Source: Maea johnstoni
Lineage: Eukaryota; Annelida; Polychaeta; Spionida; Magelonidae
Direction of reading: 5' to 3'
DNA: 64,000 nucleotides
NCBI GenBank assembly: GCA_963942565.1
Contig: OZ012688.1
Coordinates: 19,119,259-19,183,258, forward strand
Shown here: piece by piece, positions 26,334 through 38,437 of the stretch
How the letters are laid out: each line of letters starts with the position of its first letter
Numbering within the stretch: the first letter of the stretch is position 1
Notes under the pieces: model-generated
The model's database searches: none
Seen by the model: the letters and a program-made list of their open reading frames with translations, nothing else
What the model was told of the DNA's origin: nothing
Program-made: the position numbers and the translations under genes

Positions 26334-27290
26334 TTATCCGCTGAAGATAGAGCGGGGTGGCTCCTTCGCTGAACTATTTCTGGTCAATTGCTGCGTTACT
26401 GTAGCCTGTAGTCATTAACAAAATAAGTATTTATCATCCGAACCTAGCTCTCTGGTTGTAAGTTATCCGCTAAAGATAGAGCGGGTGGCTCCTTCGCTGA
26501 ACTATCTCGGGTCCATTGCTACGTTACTGTGGTCTGTTGTCAGTAAGAAAACCAGTTTTACCTTCCACACCTAGCCCTCGGGTTGACAATTTTCCATTAA
26601 AGATAGAGCGAGGTGGCTCCTTCACTGAACTATTTCTGGTCAATTGCTGCGTTACTGTGGCCTGTAGTCAGTAACAAAATCCGTATTTATCATCCACGCC
26701 TAGCTCTCTGGTTGTAAGTGATCCGTTAACGATAGAGCGGGGTGGCTCCTTCGCCAAACTATCTCAGGTCCATTGCTACGTTACTGTAGCCTGTAGTCAT
26801 TAACAAAATCAGTATTTATCATCCACACCTAGCTCTCTGGTTGTAAGTTATCCGTTAAAGGTAGAGCTGGTGGCTCCTTCGCTGAACTATTTCTGGTCAA
26901 TTGCTGCGTTACTGTAGCCTGTAGTCAGTAACAAAATCAGTATTTATCATCCACGCCTAGCTCTCTGGTTGTAAGTTATCCGTTAAAGATAGAGCGGGGT
27001 GGCTCCTTCGCTGTACTATTTCTGGTCAATTGCTGCGTTACTGTAGCATGTAGTCTGTAACAAAATCAGTATTTATCATCCACGCCTAGCTCTCTGGTTG
27101 TAAGTTATCCGCTAAATATAGAGCTTGGTGGCTCCTTCGCTATTTCTGGTCCATTGCTGCGTTACTGTAGCCTGTAGTCAGTAACAAAATCAGTATTTAT
27201 CATCCACACCTAGCTCTCTGGTTGTAAGTTATCCGTTAACGATAGGGCGAGGTGGCTCCTTCGCTGAACTATATCTGCCAGTAACAAAAT
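26334..27290. repeat. 129-bp tandem array upstream of glycosyltransferase copy 2
   Basis: Seven to eight units start near 26334, 26463, 26588, 26717, 26846, 26974, 27103 and 27228. Each has AGATAGAGCGGGGTGGCTCC, TGCTGCGTTACTGTAGCCTG and TATTTATCATCCACACCTAG. The first unit begins about 30 bp upstream of the start codon, so the array probably includes the promoter or 5' UTR. No such array precedes copy 1. Confidence 0.92.
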
Positions 27291-27488
27291 CAATATATAT
27301 ATCCAAGCGGGTGTAGGAGACTAAAATAGATACTATACTTACTATACGGACTAGCGCCAATGCAAGAGCTTTGGGCAGTACGCCGTACGTGTATAGCTCT
27401 CTGGAAGAGACGAATGCAAAGAGAGGCGTGCCTGTCAGTTAACCGCAGCGCCGGTCATCCGCACTGCCCTGCGCAAACATAGATTGGT

Positions 27489-27704
27489 TTAACCCTTATG
27501 CTGCTTGGTGGCTAATTTGGCCCGTACAAAATGATGCAAAAGAAAACTGAAAGATGACTGAAACCCTGGCACATGGGAACTCATCTGAAAGTACTCAGCG
27601 AGAGCTATCCAATAGATACCAATAAGACAGGGTTTATATGTTTTTAAAAAGTCGTTGCCTTCCTGTGTTTACGATTAAAGTAGCCTCATCTTTTGAAGGG
27701 TTAA
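27489..27704. mobile_element. piggyBac-like miniature element, copy a
   Basis: TTAA-CCCTTATGCTGCTTGG at the left and TTTTGAAGGG-TTAA at the right. TTAA target sites plus CCC tips fit piggyBac. Body word GAAAGATGACTGAAACCCTG. It shares its right TTAA with copy b. Confidence 0.75.
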
Positions 27705-27949
27705 ACCATTCCTGTATATAGCTAAGTTGGCCCATACAAAATGATGGCAAAAACACTGAAAGATGACTGAAACCCTGTCAAATGGGTAAACCTGAAAGAT
27801 GACTGAAACCCTGTCAAACGGGTACTCGTCTGAGAGTACTCAGCGAGGGATATCCGATGAATACCAACATGACAGGGTTTGGATATTTTTCAAAAGTCTT
27901 AGCGTTTTTGGTTTTAAGATGAAATTGGCCTCAGCATTGGAAGAATTAA
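27701..27949. mobile_element. piggyBac-like miniature element, copy b
   Basis: Lies between TTAA at 27701 and TTAA at 27946. The segment around GAAAGATGACTGAAACCCTG is doubled inside it. The flank word ACCATTCCTGTATA follows both the 27701 and the 27946 TTAA. Confidence 0.6.
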
Positions 27950-28004
27950 ACCATTCCTGTATACAGCGCTTGAAAAGGCCACGTTAGTATAGCGATATAT
28001 CCCA

Positions 28005-28217
28005 TTAACCCTTTCAATGCTAAGACTACTTTTGTCTAAGGCACAAGAACTCAAAAATCTTTGAAAATCATCTAAACCCTATCATCTTGGTATTCATTGG
28101 AAAGCTCTCATCGAGTACTTTCAGAAGAGTACCCATTTGCTAGGGTTTCGGTCATTTTTCGGCTTTTTCACATTATTTTGTATTGATCAAATTAGCCACC
28201 AGCTGCATAAGGGTTAA
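28005..28217. mobile_element. piggyBac-like miniature element, copy c
   Basis: TTAA-CCCTTTCAATGCTAAG on the left and CAGCTGCATAAGGG-TTAA on the right, 213 bp with clear boundaries. It is opposite in orientation to copy a. Confidence 0.8.
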
Positions 28218-28684
28218 TGCTTGCAGCGGCCAAAAGAAGCTTAACACATTTTTGGGCGAAATCTCTCATGTTAAAACATAATTGGGAAAACTATCTGAAG
28301 GAGGAATGTTGATTAGAGTTCAGCTAACTGACAACTCACATTCAAATATTTTAAATAGTTCTTGATTCCTTAAGTTGTTATCAAAAGTATCATAGATGCA
28401 GGTAGGATTTTTTGGAGGAACTCATAAGCATGGGCGGGTAAAGGAAATAGTTGAAAGAGAACTATTAATCATGAGATCAGTACATATCACAAAGCTCGAT
28501 CCATGTTGAGATATCAGTCCAAATACTAATGTAACAACTCTCAATACCTTAGACGAAGATCTCTGTCAAAACAACTAGCACATAAGACTACGCCTTGATT
28601 ATCTACAGAATTATTGTAATTCAAGATGGCGGTTTTTAAAGGGTAATACTAGTATCTGAGTTTGAAATAAGGCTACATCGTGAC

Positions 28685-28862
28685 TAAGTTGTACGAGGAA
28701 ACCGGAGTACCCGGCAAAAACTACCATCCAGAACCAAGTCACTGGTAACATTCTAAGTTGGCTCCCAGCCAGGATTCGAACACAGGCAGAGATGAGAGAT
28801 GTGAGAGACAGAGAACATCAGGTGCCTTACACCACTCGGCCATCGGGGCAGACCTCAAGAGA
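28685..28862 (-). mobile_element. tRNA-derived SINE
   Basis: On the minus strand, GATGGCCGAGTGGTGTAAGG gives a clear A box and GTTCGAATCC a B box, in the layout of a Ser/Leu-type tRNA. The 3' part carries GGGTACTCCGGTTTCC, shared with the 2.8 kb element. It would be transcribed by Pol III from internal promoters. Confidence 0.8.
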
Positions 28863-28921
28863 TTTGCAGCGTGAAAGGGTTAACTTTGAGGCACTTGTAG
28901 GTCAGAGGGAGGCACCGAGTC

Positions 28922-29082
28922 TTAAACCTTCCAATGCTGAGACCTCTCATGTTGGTTTTCATTGAATAGCTCTCGCTAAGTACTCTCAGATGAGTGCCGA
29001 TTTGCCAGGGTTTCAGTCATTTTTCAGTTTTTTTGCATAATTTTGTATTGGTCAAATAAGCCACCAGCAGCATAAGGGTTAA
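28922..29082. mobile_element. piggyBac-like miniature element, copy d (shortened)
   Basis: TTAA-ACCTTCCAATGCTGAG on the left and AGCAGCATAAGGG-TTAA on the right. It lacks about 50 internal bases relative to copy c. Confidence 0.65.
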
Positions 29083-29454
29083 AATACTCACGACCCTTCG
29101 TTCAATTGAGCACCCCATAACTTAACCCCCATGTTTTGATTTAGAATGTATACAAACCTGATCGCACGGGAATCTGGGTAAGATGTCCCACACCCCTGCA
29201 TTTAGTTTATACCTGTTATTCCTCCCACGATAGATCTTTCACTGCATGTTGACCATGTACTACTGAAAAGGACAATGCATTTGCCATCCATGCAGACACG
29301 CCCAGTTTGGGAAAATAGCCGCTTAGTTGGAGCAAATATTGTGGACACTGTTCAAATATGCATAACTTCGTTGACGCAGGCTATGGTCAACATTTTTCTT
29401 ACTTCTTCCCCGGACCAAGATAAATATTGATCCCCCTTGCTCCGGCCAGTATAT
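29083..29454. other. Intergenic, nothing recognised
   Basis: No frame or repeat partner of note. Confidence 0.45.
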
Positions 29455-30035
29455 TGAGGCTTGGACATGACTAGTCTAGGCTCCTAGTCCCTGAAAAGTT
29501 CACATTCCCTTCTGTGTTGACCAAGCACTGTGGTATGGTACCAGGTATGGTAGATAGATGGCACCACCTGCTCCTCCTATCTCTATAGGTTTGTCATAAT
29601 CAAACTGAATCCTGGTGAGATAAATGTAAACTAAATTGACCACTGTGGCTACCTACACGATTTGGTGCTTTTACCAGAAAAAAAAACATAACAGAAAAAT
29701 ACATATGACAGCCTAGACATCTAGGCTAGGACATGACCTATACAATAACTGTTGGGGTGATTTTAACCTAGATTTCTAGGCTGTCATATGCATGATTTCT
29801 GGCTTCGATTTTTTCTCTTACCCCGCGTGAAGTGGTCAATGTGGCCTGAGTAGCCAGATTAGTTAACAACATTTATCTTAAAAGGGGAATAGAGGACTCT
29901 GTTTGAGTACTAGAGATAGGAGGACTATGGGGTGCCATTTACTAGCATCTGGTATTGCTGGTACTACACCACACTGGTTGGTCAACTCAGAAGGGAATGT
30001 TAACTTTTGGGGGACTAGGAGCCTTAAGTATTGGC
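29455..30035. mobile_element. Foldback element, arms about 280 bp
   Basis: Left arm words CTCCTAGTCCC, CATTCCCTTCTG.GTTGACCAA and ATGACAGCCTAGA.ATCTAGG reappear reverse-complemented in mirrored order in the right arm (29757-30035). The centre is at about 29745. No coding frame; no target duplication was fixed. Confidence 0.75.
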
Positions 30036-30619
30036 CGTTGTTTGTGTACTAAGGGGCCGTGGCAGTGGCAGCACAGAATTCAGACTAGCACATACACACA
30101 CACACACACACACTTTTTATCCCATCTGAAAGATGGACACTGCCTCAAATACTGTTATGCTATGATGAAAGCATTTCATTGTTGATATATAGCAAATATT
30201 GGGCAACATTGAGGAATTCAATATTAGTTTTCAATTCAGAATGATTACTGTACTGGTCAAAATGCCTGTTTCATTTTGATCAAAATTGTCAAGATGTTTT
30301 AATCTTTTGAAAAGAAGACATAAAAATGGGATAAGTTTCTTTACAACAGTCATTGATATTTTGGTAAATAAGAAGACTTGTTTGACAGATGTGAAAATAG
30401 CACAAAAAGTTATCAAATCGATATTTACCCATATGCATCTAGGACAGTGTATAGCAAGGGCACTGCAAGTATATAAATAATCAGTATTAACGAGCCAAGC
30501 TTAATTGTAATGCACGACATCACCTTCCTCATTCCTGTCAGTTAAGTACGATGGCCTGCAAAATCTATCAACCAAGTGACGCCCTAGTCGCGTGAATTGG
30601 GTAAGAGTCGGTTACATAT
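30036..30619. other. Intergenic with a (CA)n tract
   Basis: A short CA repeat at about 30092-30112; otherwise no feature. Confidence 0.45.
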
Positions 30620-30890
30620 AAGAGTTTTCTTATGCCCATTCCCAGGCCTGGTTCTCTGTCCTACAAAACATAAACATGGATATGTTTTAATCACTCCCGG
30701 GAGTGGATAAAAAGTCGATAAAAAGGAGAAATATACGCGTTTTAGCGGTAAGTTAGCTTGCTTAACTTAGTCAGCAAAAGGTCGCATATGCACTGGCACT
30801 AATTCAACAATGGTAATATGCACGTGTCGTGACGTGTACTGTTTGTCTTTTTAGAAACTGGCGCTAGACGCAAATGTTCATGCAGCGCGA
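30620..30890. repeat. Dispersed repeat, inverted partner of 21930-22230
   Basis: CCAGGCCTGGTTCTCTGTCC, GAGAAATATACGCGTTTTA and TTAGAAACTGGCGC mirror the 22 kb copy. Confidence 0.65.
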
Positions 30891-31394
30891 AGCGCCCCCA
30901 AAAGTGAAACGGCAGCAGATGTAACTAATTGAACCTCAGAATAGCAAGTTCATAGCACTAGGAAAATTGGATTGCGAAACTGGCGATGCCACAAAGTTAA
31001 CGACATGTAAAGGCGTATTGATATAGTTATTATTGTTTATTTATTTGAAAAGGCATTAGATTAAAAGATCAAAAACAATTTTTCAGCTATTTTGGCGCTC
31101 CTTATTGGGTTCTAACGACATTCGGGTGATGGCGAGCCGTCTGGCAGTAGTTAGACAACAGGCGCCATATTTGATTTGGTTATTTACCAAAGGTGACGAA
31201 GGTAGGTCATAATCAGTTTCGGGCCGTATGTAAATGTGTGGGGTCATTGATAAAAGTGGCTTAGTGGTACATGTACCCAACAAAGATCTACTACGGTTGT
31301 CAGTCACGTAAATGACAAGAATGACTCGGAATACTAGGAACGATCCCAAATAGAGTTACGGGATTTCATCAATATGGTTATCTTTTCACTCCAT

Positions 31395-31500
31395 CTCACA
31401 CAATAGAGGGAATAGCCTGATATAGCCCAGTCGACTCCCGATCCTAGGGTCGCGGGTTCGATTCCATCTCTCGATCGTGCAACTTTTTTTCCACCCGCCC
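31395..31500 (+). mobile_element. tRNA-related SINE fragment
   Basis: ATAGCCCAGTCGACTCCCGA then GGGTCGCGGGTTCGATTCC looks like the 3' half of a tRNA with a perfect B box. No acceptor-stem pairing is visible, so this is not a tRNA gene. Confidence 0.45.
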
Positions 31501-32205
31501 AGTGCTTCGTGTGGTACTTAGAAATATTTCATACTCAAAATAACGGTGGCTTTATTTCTATTATTTTTTTTACTTAACTTTGCTAAAATGAATTGTTGGT
31601 CAAAACCGTTGATCCCAGAAAAGACGTCTGCCTGAATTGCCGTTCGCTATAAGGGCCGATGACTTTATGTTGGGCTTAGACTAAAAACAATCTTTTATCT
31701 TTGATTTATTATAATAAACATTTCCACAGTTGTGAAGTTAGGAATTTCTTCGAGAAAATATATAGTTTAATGGATGCAAGTAATGCCTAGCCTTCATATA
31801 AAGATTGAGATCTGTGAAGTTTAATGGGTGTAAGTATTAATTTATATCTGTTGATGAAGGACACTTGCATGCACACTTGCTGCACATGACTTTACCTTAG
31901 ATCACCAAACACAAGTGGATTCGAAACCAGCCGGTCAACATGAACATGAAAGCCTCAACTAATGTCAACTAATAGCCGCTAATAGGCCAGAAATTGGTGC
32001 TTTGGGCACCCCCAGCTGGTGGTGGAGATAAGGTGTCTCAGTAATGTAATCGATGCGAGAGCCCTGATTGGTCCTTGTTCCCACGTGAGCCCGCGCTGAT
32101 GGCTTATGTGGTACTCCTGACATGAGTCCAGCACTTAACTATAAGGCATTACTTTATGCAACTCCCACCCATCTACCTTCTATCTGCCCTTTCACACGTC
32201 CCCAC
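31501..32205. other. Intergenic, nothing recognised
   Basis: No repeat partner or gene signal seen. Confidence 0.45.
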
Positions 32206-32410
32206 GTGATCATCAGTGCCCTATCCATGCACCTTCCACCTGTACTTTGGGCTTGGATCCGTGCGCCCGCCACTCACTTTTTGGGCGCACGGATCCTTAC
32301 TACACTGCCACTTTCTATTCCTCCTGCGGCCTTTAGCGCCTTGCCGCAACACTTGCCTTCCCCCTTCTCTGTAATTATACTGTCCTTCCAGTACCTCTTT
32401 CAACGGGGCC
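32206..32410. repeat. Dispersed repeat with 14-bp hairpin, partner of 60510-60695
   Basis: About 190 bp matches 60.5-60.7 kb closely, through CCCCCTTCTCTGTAATTATA and CCAGTACCTCTTTCAA. It holds a perfect stem GGATCCGTGCGCCC (32255-32268) / GGGCGCACGGATCC (32283-32296) with a 14-nt loop. Class unknown. Confidence 0.75.
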
Positions 32411-32575
32411 CTATCTGGATCGCGTACGTGATGCACGCGCGCCACTATTTTTCAGCATTGTCTGCATAGCTCCCAATACATACTGGCATCACGTTAAGAA
32501 GACATGAAAAAATTGGCAACTTATGGGGTTACTCTATTAACCTTGTGTTTTATCGTACTTATCTAAGTATTTAAG

Positions 32576-32805
32576 CACAGGAACTTGCTCCAGCTCAGAA
32601 AATGGGCCTACAAAAAAAGAGAAAATTAGTATCAAATATATATATATATTTGATACTAATGTTCTCTTTTTCTTTGTTTTCCAGGCAATTCAAGCGTCAT
32701 TGCTCAATGATTTTTGCCAGGAAGGATCTTAAGACCAATAAAAAAAAAGATAAAAAAAGAGGAAAAATTGTAGGCCCATTTTCTGAGCTGGAGCAAGTTC
32801 CTGTG
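32576..32805. mobile_element. Hairpin miniature element
   Basis: CACAGGAACTTGCTCCAGCT at the left and its complement at the right form a perfect arm of more than 35 bp through GAAAATGGGCCTAC. A second internal palindrome, TTAGTATCAAATATATA and its complement, lies at 32628-32660. No target duplication was fixed. Confidence 0.8.
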
Positions 32806-32829
32806 GTTAGGTATAATGGCTTGGCTTAG

Positions 32830-33761
32830 AGTTCCCCCCCCCCCCCCCCCCTCCCCTTCTCGAATCCTGAATCAGCCCCTGGTCCACCACTACATATACT
32901 GAGTAGGTTAAAGATGTCTCTCTCAAAATATAGATGGCAGCACTATCTACAGCTCAAGTGTGTCCCCTTTGAGGATTTATTCAGAAGACTATTGAGACTA
33001 GGGAAAGAGCCAGATAACACACACTTGCAGCAAGTCTAGGTTTATAGATAAATGAATTGTCATATCAATATGTATGTCATCACCAATTGGCCATTTCGAC
33101 GAACTTATCTCAAACATATTTGCGACCAATTATTTGATATTCAAAATCAGGATGGTAATATTCTATATAATGTGGATGTGCCTTATTTTTTTAATCGTTA
33201 ATTTCGATGGAAATATATTAGAATGAGGCAGTATTTTGGAAAAATTTCATCATTCCTATACTGTGAGGATCGATTGTTATATTTCAGTCTGATTTGAAAT
33301 GAGATTGATTTCTTTGCATGATGTTAATGTACATTTTGTCACTGAATACGTTTTTTGCCATCAATTACTTCAGAATGAAACCTGATTTATTTTCTTGCGT
33401 AGAGGAAATGAGTGTTTTGCCTAGTTTTGTCCTGTTTCTCAAGACCTACTCATCTGATTATAGCCTGATTTGACGTGTCAATGCTTTAAATGATGTGAAT
33501 GTGTCGTTTTCATGAAGTAATGATGGAGATCAAATCTCTTTAACACATACACACTCACCTATAATTCTTTTTTAAAATACCCTAGTTAATGTAAGCTGCG
33601 AGGATCATACTCAACACACTCAGTAAGTTGTATACATGTACTTCTCAAGATCCAGGTTAATCAATGCTTTTGTTAAGGTAAATAATAAAAAGGTTAATGG
33701 TTTGGGTAAGCGTAATATGTAGGCAAGGACTAGACAAAAAGAGATCAGTCTCAGTTTGATA
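32830..33761. other. Intergenic, begins with a poly-C run
   Basis: C run at about 32834-32851, then AT-rich DNA with no frame or repeat pair of note. Confidence 0.45.
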
Positions 33762-34132
33762 GCTGGCAGCCTACCAACACCAAAGACCATGGTGCTCCCC
33801 CCCCCCCCCCCCCCCCCCCCCCAGTGCGATGGCTGGCAGCCTACCAAAACCAACGACCATGGTGTTCCCCCTCCCCCCCAAGTGTGATGGCTGGCAGCCT
33901 ACCAACACCAAAGACCATGGTGCTCCTCCCCCCCCCCCCCCCCCAGTGCGATGGCTGGCAGCCTACCGAAACCAACGACCATGGTGTCCCCACCCCCCCC
34001 CCCCCCAGTGCGATGGCTGGCAGCCTACCAAAACCAACGACCATGGTGTTCCCCCTCCCCCCCAAGTGTGATGGCTGGCAGCCTTACAACACCAACGCCC
34101 ATGGTGCCCCTCCCCCCCCCCCCCCCCCCAAA
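33762..34132. repeat. Poly-C minisatellite, about 60-65 bp unit, six copies
   Basis: Each unit has GATGGCTGGCAGCCTACCAA, then CGACCATGGTG and a C run of variable length. Pro-rich or Gly-rich frames on both strands are artefacts of the array. Confidence 0.95.
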
Positions 34133-34139
34133 AAAAAAA

Positions 34140-35070
34140 ATCTCATTCTTAAAAGTTTAAATACCTAGCTTATTTAGTGTGTAACACGGTTCTAAAAGTG
34201 CAAACTTGATTGTTATACCAACATGTTTACAATGATGAGGGGGGGGGGGTGGGGACTTTAAGATAAGCAGGATTATTTTTTCTGCCAAGTCTTGACATTG
34301 AATCATGTCTAATGAAATGAACCTTTACATGTATAAAATCTAGTACCTTTGAGATTTGGAAAGTCATCTAGTTGAAAAGTTTTCATGATTTTTTATTAGT
34401 AGATCTCTGAATAGATAGATGGATGTGTTGATATCGGATCAAGTGCAACAGAGCTTTTCTGTACCATCTATGTTGAAATGACAAATTTAGAAATACTCCT
34501 CGCTACATACCAAATTTAAATTAGACCTTGCCCCATATCAATATGCGAACTTACTTCTTTATTGTCTTTGTCTCCCTGAATCACAATTGTACATATGTCA
34601 TTTTATTCAATCAGTTATTTCAGTGACATTTCTTGAATATCGCTTTGAAGATGCTGACTGAAGCCATACCGTCAAATATATTGAAACATTTAGAAACGAT
34701 TCCCTCAACCAAAATGTTACGCACAGAAAATCATTTCCTCAAATATTCAAAAATGCATGCCTGCTTTTGCTGTACTATAAATGGGACCAAGTCATTATCT
34801 TTCTATTGCAGTCCTGTGCGACGGTATACGAAGCCACACCCCTTCACCTAGGCGCACTTTCAATTAACCGCCTCACATCTGGAGTGAACAAGCGGTCTGA
34901 CAAATAGGGAGATGTCTCGACAACAGTGTACTATTTTGAGAAATATCTGGCTGACATAGTGTTGTTTTTTGTTGGGTAAATAATATCTCTTGAAATATCT
35001 TCCAAATATTGATTTTCTACGAATTTTTCGTTCAAAGTCGTCTCACTATGTGTGCACTCCAAATGCAAAA
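34140..35070. other. Intergenic, nothing recognised
   Basis: AT-rich, with short frames only. Confidence 0.5.
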
Positions 35071-35077
35071 AGGTTAA

Positions 35078-35940
35078 GGTGATTGCAAGCGAGTTAAAAG
35101 CCCCATCCCAAAACACACCTCACAGCAGCATAATCATATAACAAGATGTATCTATAGGTTCCTGAGTGTTATCAGGGAGAGAATATCATAGTCAGCCGTC
35201 TGTAGTCAACCCATAGTCTAATTCATTTCAATATTTACTACTTTTCACTCAAATGACATAATCTCATTACTTACGCAGGTGATGGTCACTACAGGTTCAC
35301 AGTTACCTTAGGGATATCATTGACTATGCCCAATAAGAAGTAATTTTTAAATCTTTTAATGCTAATGATTTTTACAGGCCATAACATTGAAAATTTTAAT
35401 GAGATATCTCGTGTGTGGAGGCATGGGAACCCCTTTGATAGTAGTGGACATACCTCGCTGATCACTTTTGAGCACTGGAAACAAAAGACAGTTGCACAAA
35501 GATACACCTCGACGATCTCAAGACAATGGCTTGTGGTCAGGATGCTATAAATAGGTGCTAGCTATGAGCACGTGAGGTTAGCAAGTGTAGTTGGTGTGGA
35601 GATTTCTAACTAAAATTTTCAATGTTATGGCCTGTAAAAATCTTCAGCAGTAGGTAATTAAAAAAATACTTTTTATTGGGCATAGTCAATGATATCCCTA
35701 AAGTAACTCTGAACCTGCGGTAACCATCACCTGCGTAATTAATGAGAATATGTCATTTGAAAAAATAGTTGTAAATTTTGAAATAAAACAGAATATGGAT
35801 TGAATAATGACAGGTGGCGATGATATTCTCTACCTGATAACACTCAGGAACCTGGAGATAGACATAGTTATAGGATCATGCTGCTTTGAGGTGTGTTTTG
35901 TTACAGGTCTTTTAACTGGCTTGCAATGGTACTCATCACC
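35078..35940. mobile_element. Foldback element with TTAA target sites (Kolobok-like)
   Basis: TTAA (35074-35077) precedes GGTGATTGCAAGCGAGTTAAA, and the right end ..CATCACC is followed by TTAA (35941-35944). The arms (35078-35395 and 35610-35940) are imperfect inverted copies, for example CAGGCCATAACATTGAAAAT against ATTTTCAATGTTATGGCCTG. The middle (35400-35600) is unique and has no transposase. One arm has a relative at 22.97-23.25 kb. Confidence 0.75.
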
Positions 35941-35944
35941 TTAA

Positions 35945-37150
35945 AGACACGCGGTTAATACTTATAGCACCCCTGCTGGCGAGCGAAGGAAGGTCGTGTG
36001 AAACTTTCGGTGGATACAGGACTATATAAACCGATTACCTTTTACCTTTACCTTTATAATACACGACCACACACCCGATGGTCACCCAGTTTCCTGGGCA
36101 TGGATGCATGGATGACCTCACAACTGCACGAAGCAATGATTCGCAAGCCACGTTTGGCATTGGTGTGCTTGGCTTATTTTGTTGATATGTTGTCCATGGG
36201 TGTCTATGCAGCCAGGCACTCGCAGACGTACGGTCAACTGGTCTGTACTGTAGCTCTCTGCTTCAATGACGCGTAGTAAACACACTGACCACTGCTCTTG
36301 ACTTGTTGCAGCATTCCACTCTGAAGGACGTTCATCGTTGCTCGCTGGCTACATATTATCAGGGAGTGTAGATTGAGTTTCTTGTCTCTGATATTACCAA
36401 TTGCATTCCAGATGGAAGCAATTGATAGTCAATGTCAATTTTTGTATTAAGTGCCTGCAATATGAATTTCCAATGAGGCAAGCATTACTCCACGATAAAA
36501 AATTTGAATTCCACAATTTGCGCATAGTATAATTAGCAAAAAATGAAAAATGATAATTGGCAAGGAAACCATAATATTTGTTTTTTTTCATTTTTTCATC
36601 ATACTGAAAAGATGATTAATGGTGCAGACCAATACTATGTATATCAAAAAACAATACCAAGATGGAAAATTACCAGACCGTTTCAAATTATTTTAAATAT
36701 ATTAATAATAACTGTTAAGCATATTAGTAACAAGAATCTCCTTGATGCTTAGATGTCACACAAGCCTCCACCTCCCCACATTTTGCATCCCTAATAATGA
36801 CAAATGAAAAGTGGTTTATGCTACACTATTATATACTTAAATAACGCTCTAGAAAATAAAAGACTAACTGATGCAGCCTAAATCTAGTTGTTAGATTTAC
36901 CGCAATAGGTATGGCGCACTTTTGATTTTCAGAACTACAGATTCCTGCTTACGAATCATCAGTTCAACAATAAATTTAACCCTTTTTTTTTTACAGGAAA
37001 CCGATATTTGAGCCCCATTTTGAACATCTGTTTCTACCACCATGGGGCTGAAATACCCATTGAAGAAATTCCATTCCTAAGCTACCAAGTGGGTGACTAG
37101 TCTTGTATCCTATTAAATTTCCCATTCAATAGCAAAAATAAATAAAAAAT
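35945..37150. other. Intergenic, no gene assigned
   Basis: A plus frame at 35998-36276 is open but matches no family. The rest is AT-rich. Confidence 0.45.
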
Positions 37151-37215
37151 AATACTGTATAATGGCTAATTTTTTCATGTAACAATTTCCCATGATTTGT
37201 CATTTTTGGGTGTCC
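37150..37215. mobile_element. Lone end of the 13.4 kb TA-type miniature element
   Basis: TACTGTATAATGGCTAATTT followed by TGTAACAATTT and TCATTTTTGG parallels the left end at 13442; no right end was found. Confidence 0.5.
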
Positions 37216-37964
37216 TCCGAGGGCTTAAAACAATGCACTTGTCAGGGTAGGTTCCATTAACTAATTCAAAGACAAGCCGAGGGTTAAAATTCGTCATTCG
37301 CGTGCTCAGTTACCCAAGTGCTCTGGTTGTTCTAGATCTAGAGCCTGAGGCTTGTCTCGAAGTTCCAGTACCCTCAATGCAGCCTTGTAGACCAGCCTAT
37401 TACTGAAGATTTTCATAAGCCGTAGCACTACTTTTGTGACCAGAAAGGCAGATTCAGGGCTGGGCTCCACTTCAGATATCAAATGATTAAGTCTAAAATA
37501 ACAAGTGAAGAAACATAAGTAAACAGGAATGTTAGTAACCTAGGTCAGTGGTAGTTTTCGGAATCGGTCCAAATTATTGGGATTGGTCATCAGCCAATCT
37601 GATTGAGCGATGATCTATTTAAATTGCAGTTGTAGATGCACAGTTTTCAGTTTTGGCTTGTTCAAGGGTTCTTGCCTCTTAGTTTAACTTGCGAGAGTAC
37701 TATTTGATTTTAATAAAGATGTTGCAGACTTTAGTGGTATTTTAATCCATCACTGAGCTAACTCAAGATACAATTTTTTTCAAAAAACTTTAGAAATAAT
37801 GATTCTTAATAAATTGCAATTGCATCATTGAAATCATGATATATAGGCCTACTTATTCAAAGATCTCAGAAATCTTTTAAAATTGCTCTTTCTTATATAT
37901 CTTACCATGTCCTGTCCATAGTCGCCAGGTAACGGTCTATTGCTATAAGAAACACCATGGAACC

Positions 37965-38437
37965 CCCGGGGGGGGGGGGAGGGGCACTTGGATATTTAGG
38001 GGGGTGAATACGCTCGTTATCAAAATTTAAAAATACCCCTAAAGCACTGATTTCTGGCCAAAAAAGCACCCTTATTTTAATAAAACGCTGATTTTTTCCA
38101 CTAAATAAACACCCCTTCTTTTATCAAAACACTGACATTGGATGAACGGGAACACGTATTTTAACTTAAGATTTTATAATCCTCTGCGTGTTTAGCGGCA
38201 GCAAATGGCGGCAGCAAACTCGGAAGCCCAGTCACTTCGGGAGTCACTCGGCGTCGGAGCCGCGTATATTTCGTGGATTGTTAGGTGATTTTGACCTCCA
38301 TACTTCGTACCTGGGTACAAAAAAGTACCCTTCTTTTACAAAATCGCGGACATGCTGAGGTCTTAAAAAAAGACCTTCTTCCGCGAAATACGTAACGCGG
38401 GTGCGGCCCCCCTCTTTACCTAAGTGCCCCCGCCGGG
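37965..38437. mobile_element. 473-bp DNA element in the GPCR helix-3 codons, 8-bp target sites
   Basis: ATGGAACC flanks both sides (37957-37964, 38438-38445). Ends are CCCGGGG..GGGGCACTTGG and, inverted, CCCGGCGGGGGCACTTAGG. An 8-bp duplication points to hAT- or P-type mobilisation. It is non-coding. A truncated inverted relative lies at 38945-39328. Confidence 0.88.

Noticed and set aside
31395-31500. tRNA gene
   Set aside because: Only the B box and 3' half resemble a tRNA; no acceptor stem.
32206-32410. Possible snRNA (U2-like) origin of the dispersed repeat
   Set aside because: CCAGTACCTC and AGTGTAGTA match U2 only over about ten bases each and on opposite strands, so chance is likely.
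33829-34168. Pro-rich and Gly-rich frames
   Set aside because: Products of the poly-C minisatellite, open on both strands.
35998-36276. 92-residue frame right of the 35 kb foldback
   Set aside because: No domain or splice context; too short to support alone.
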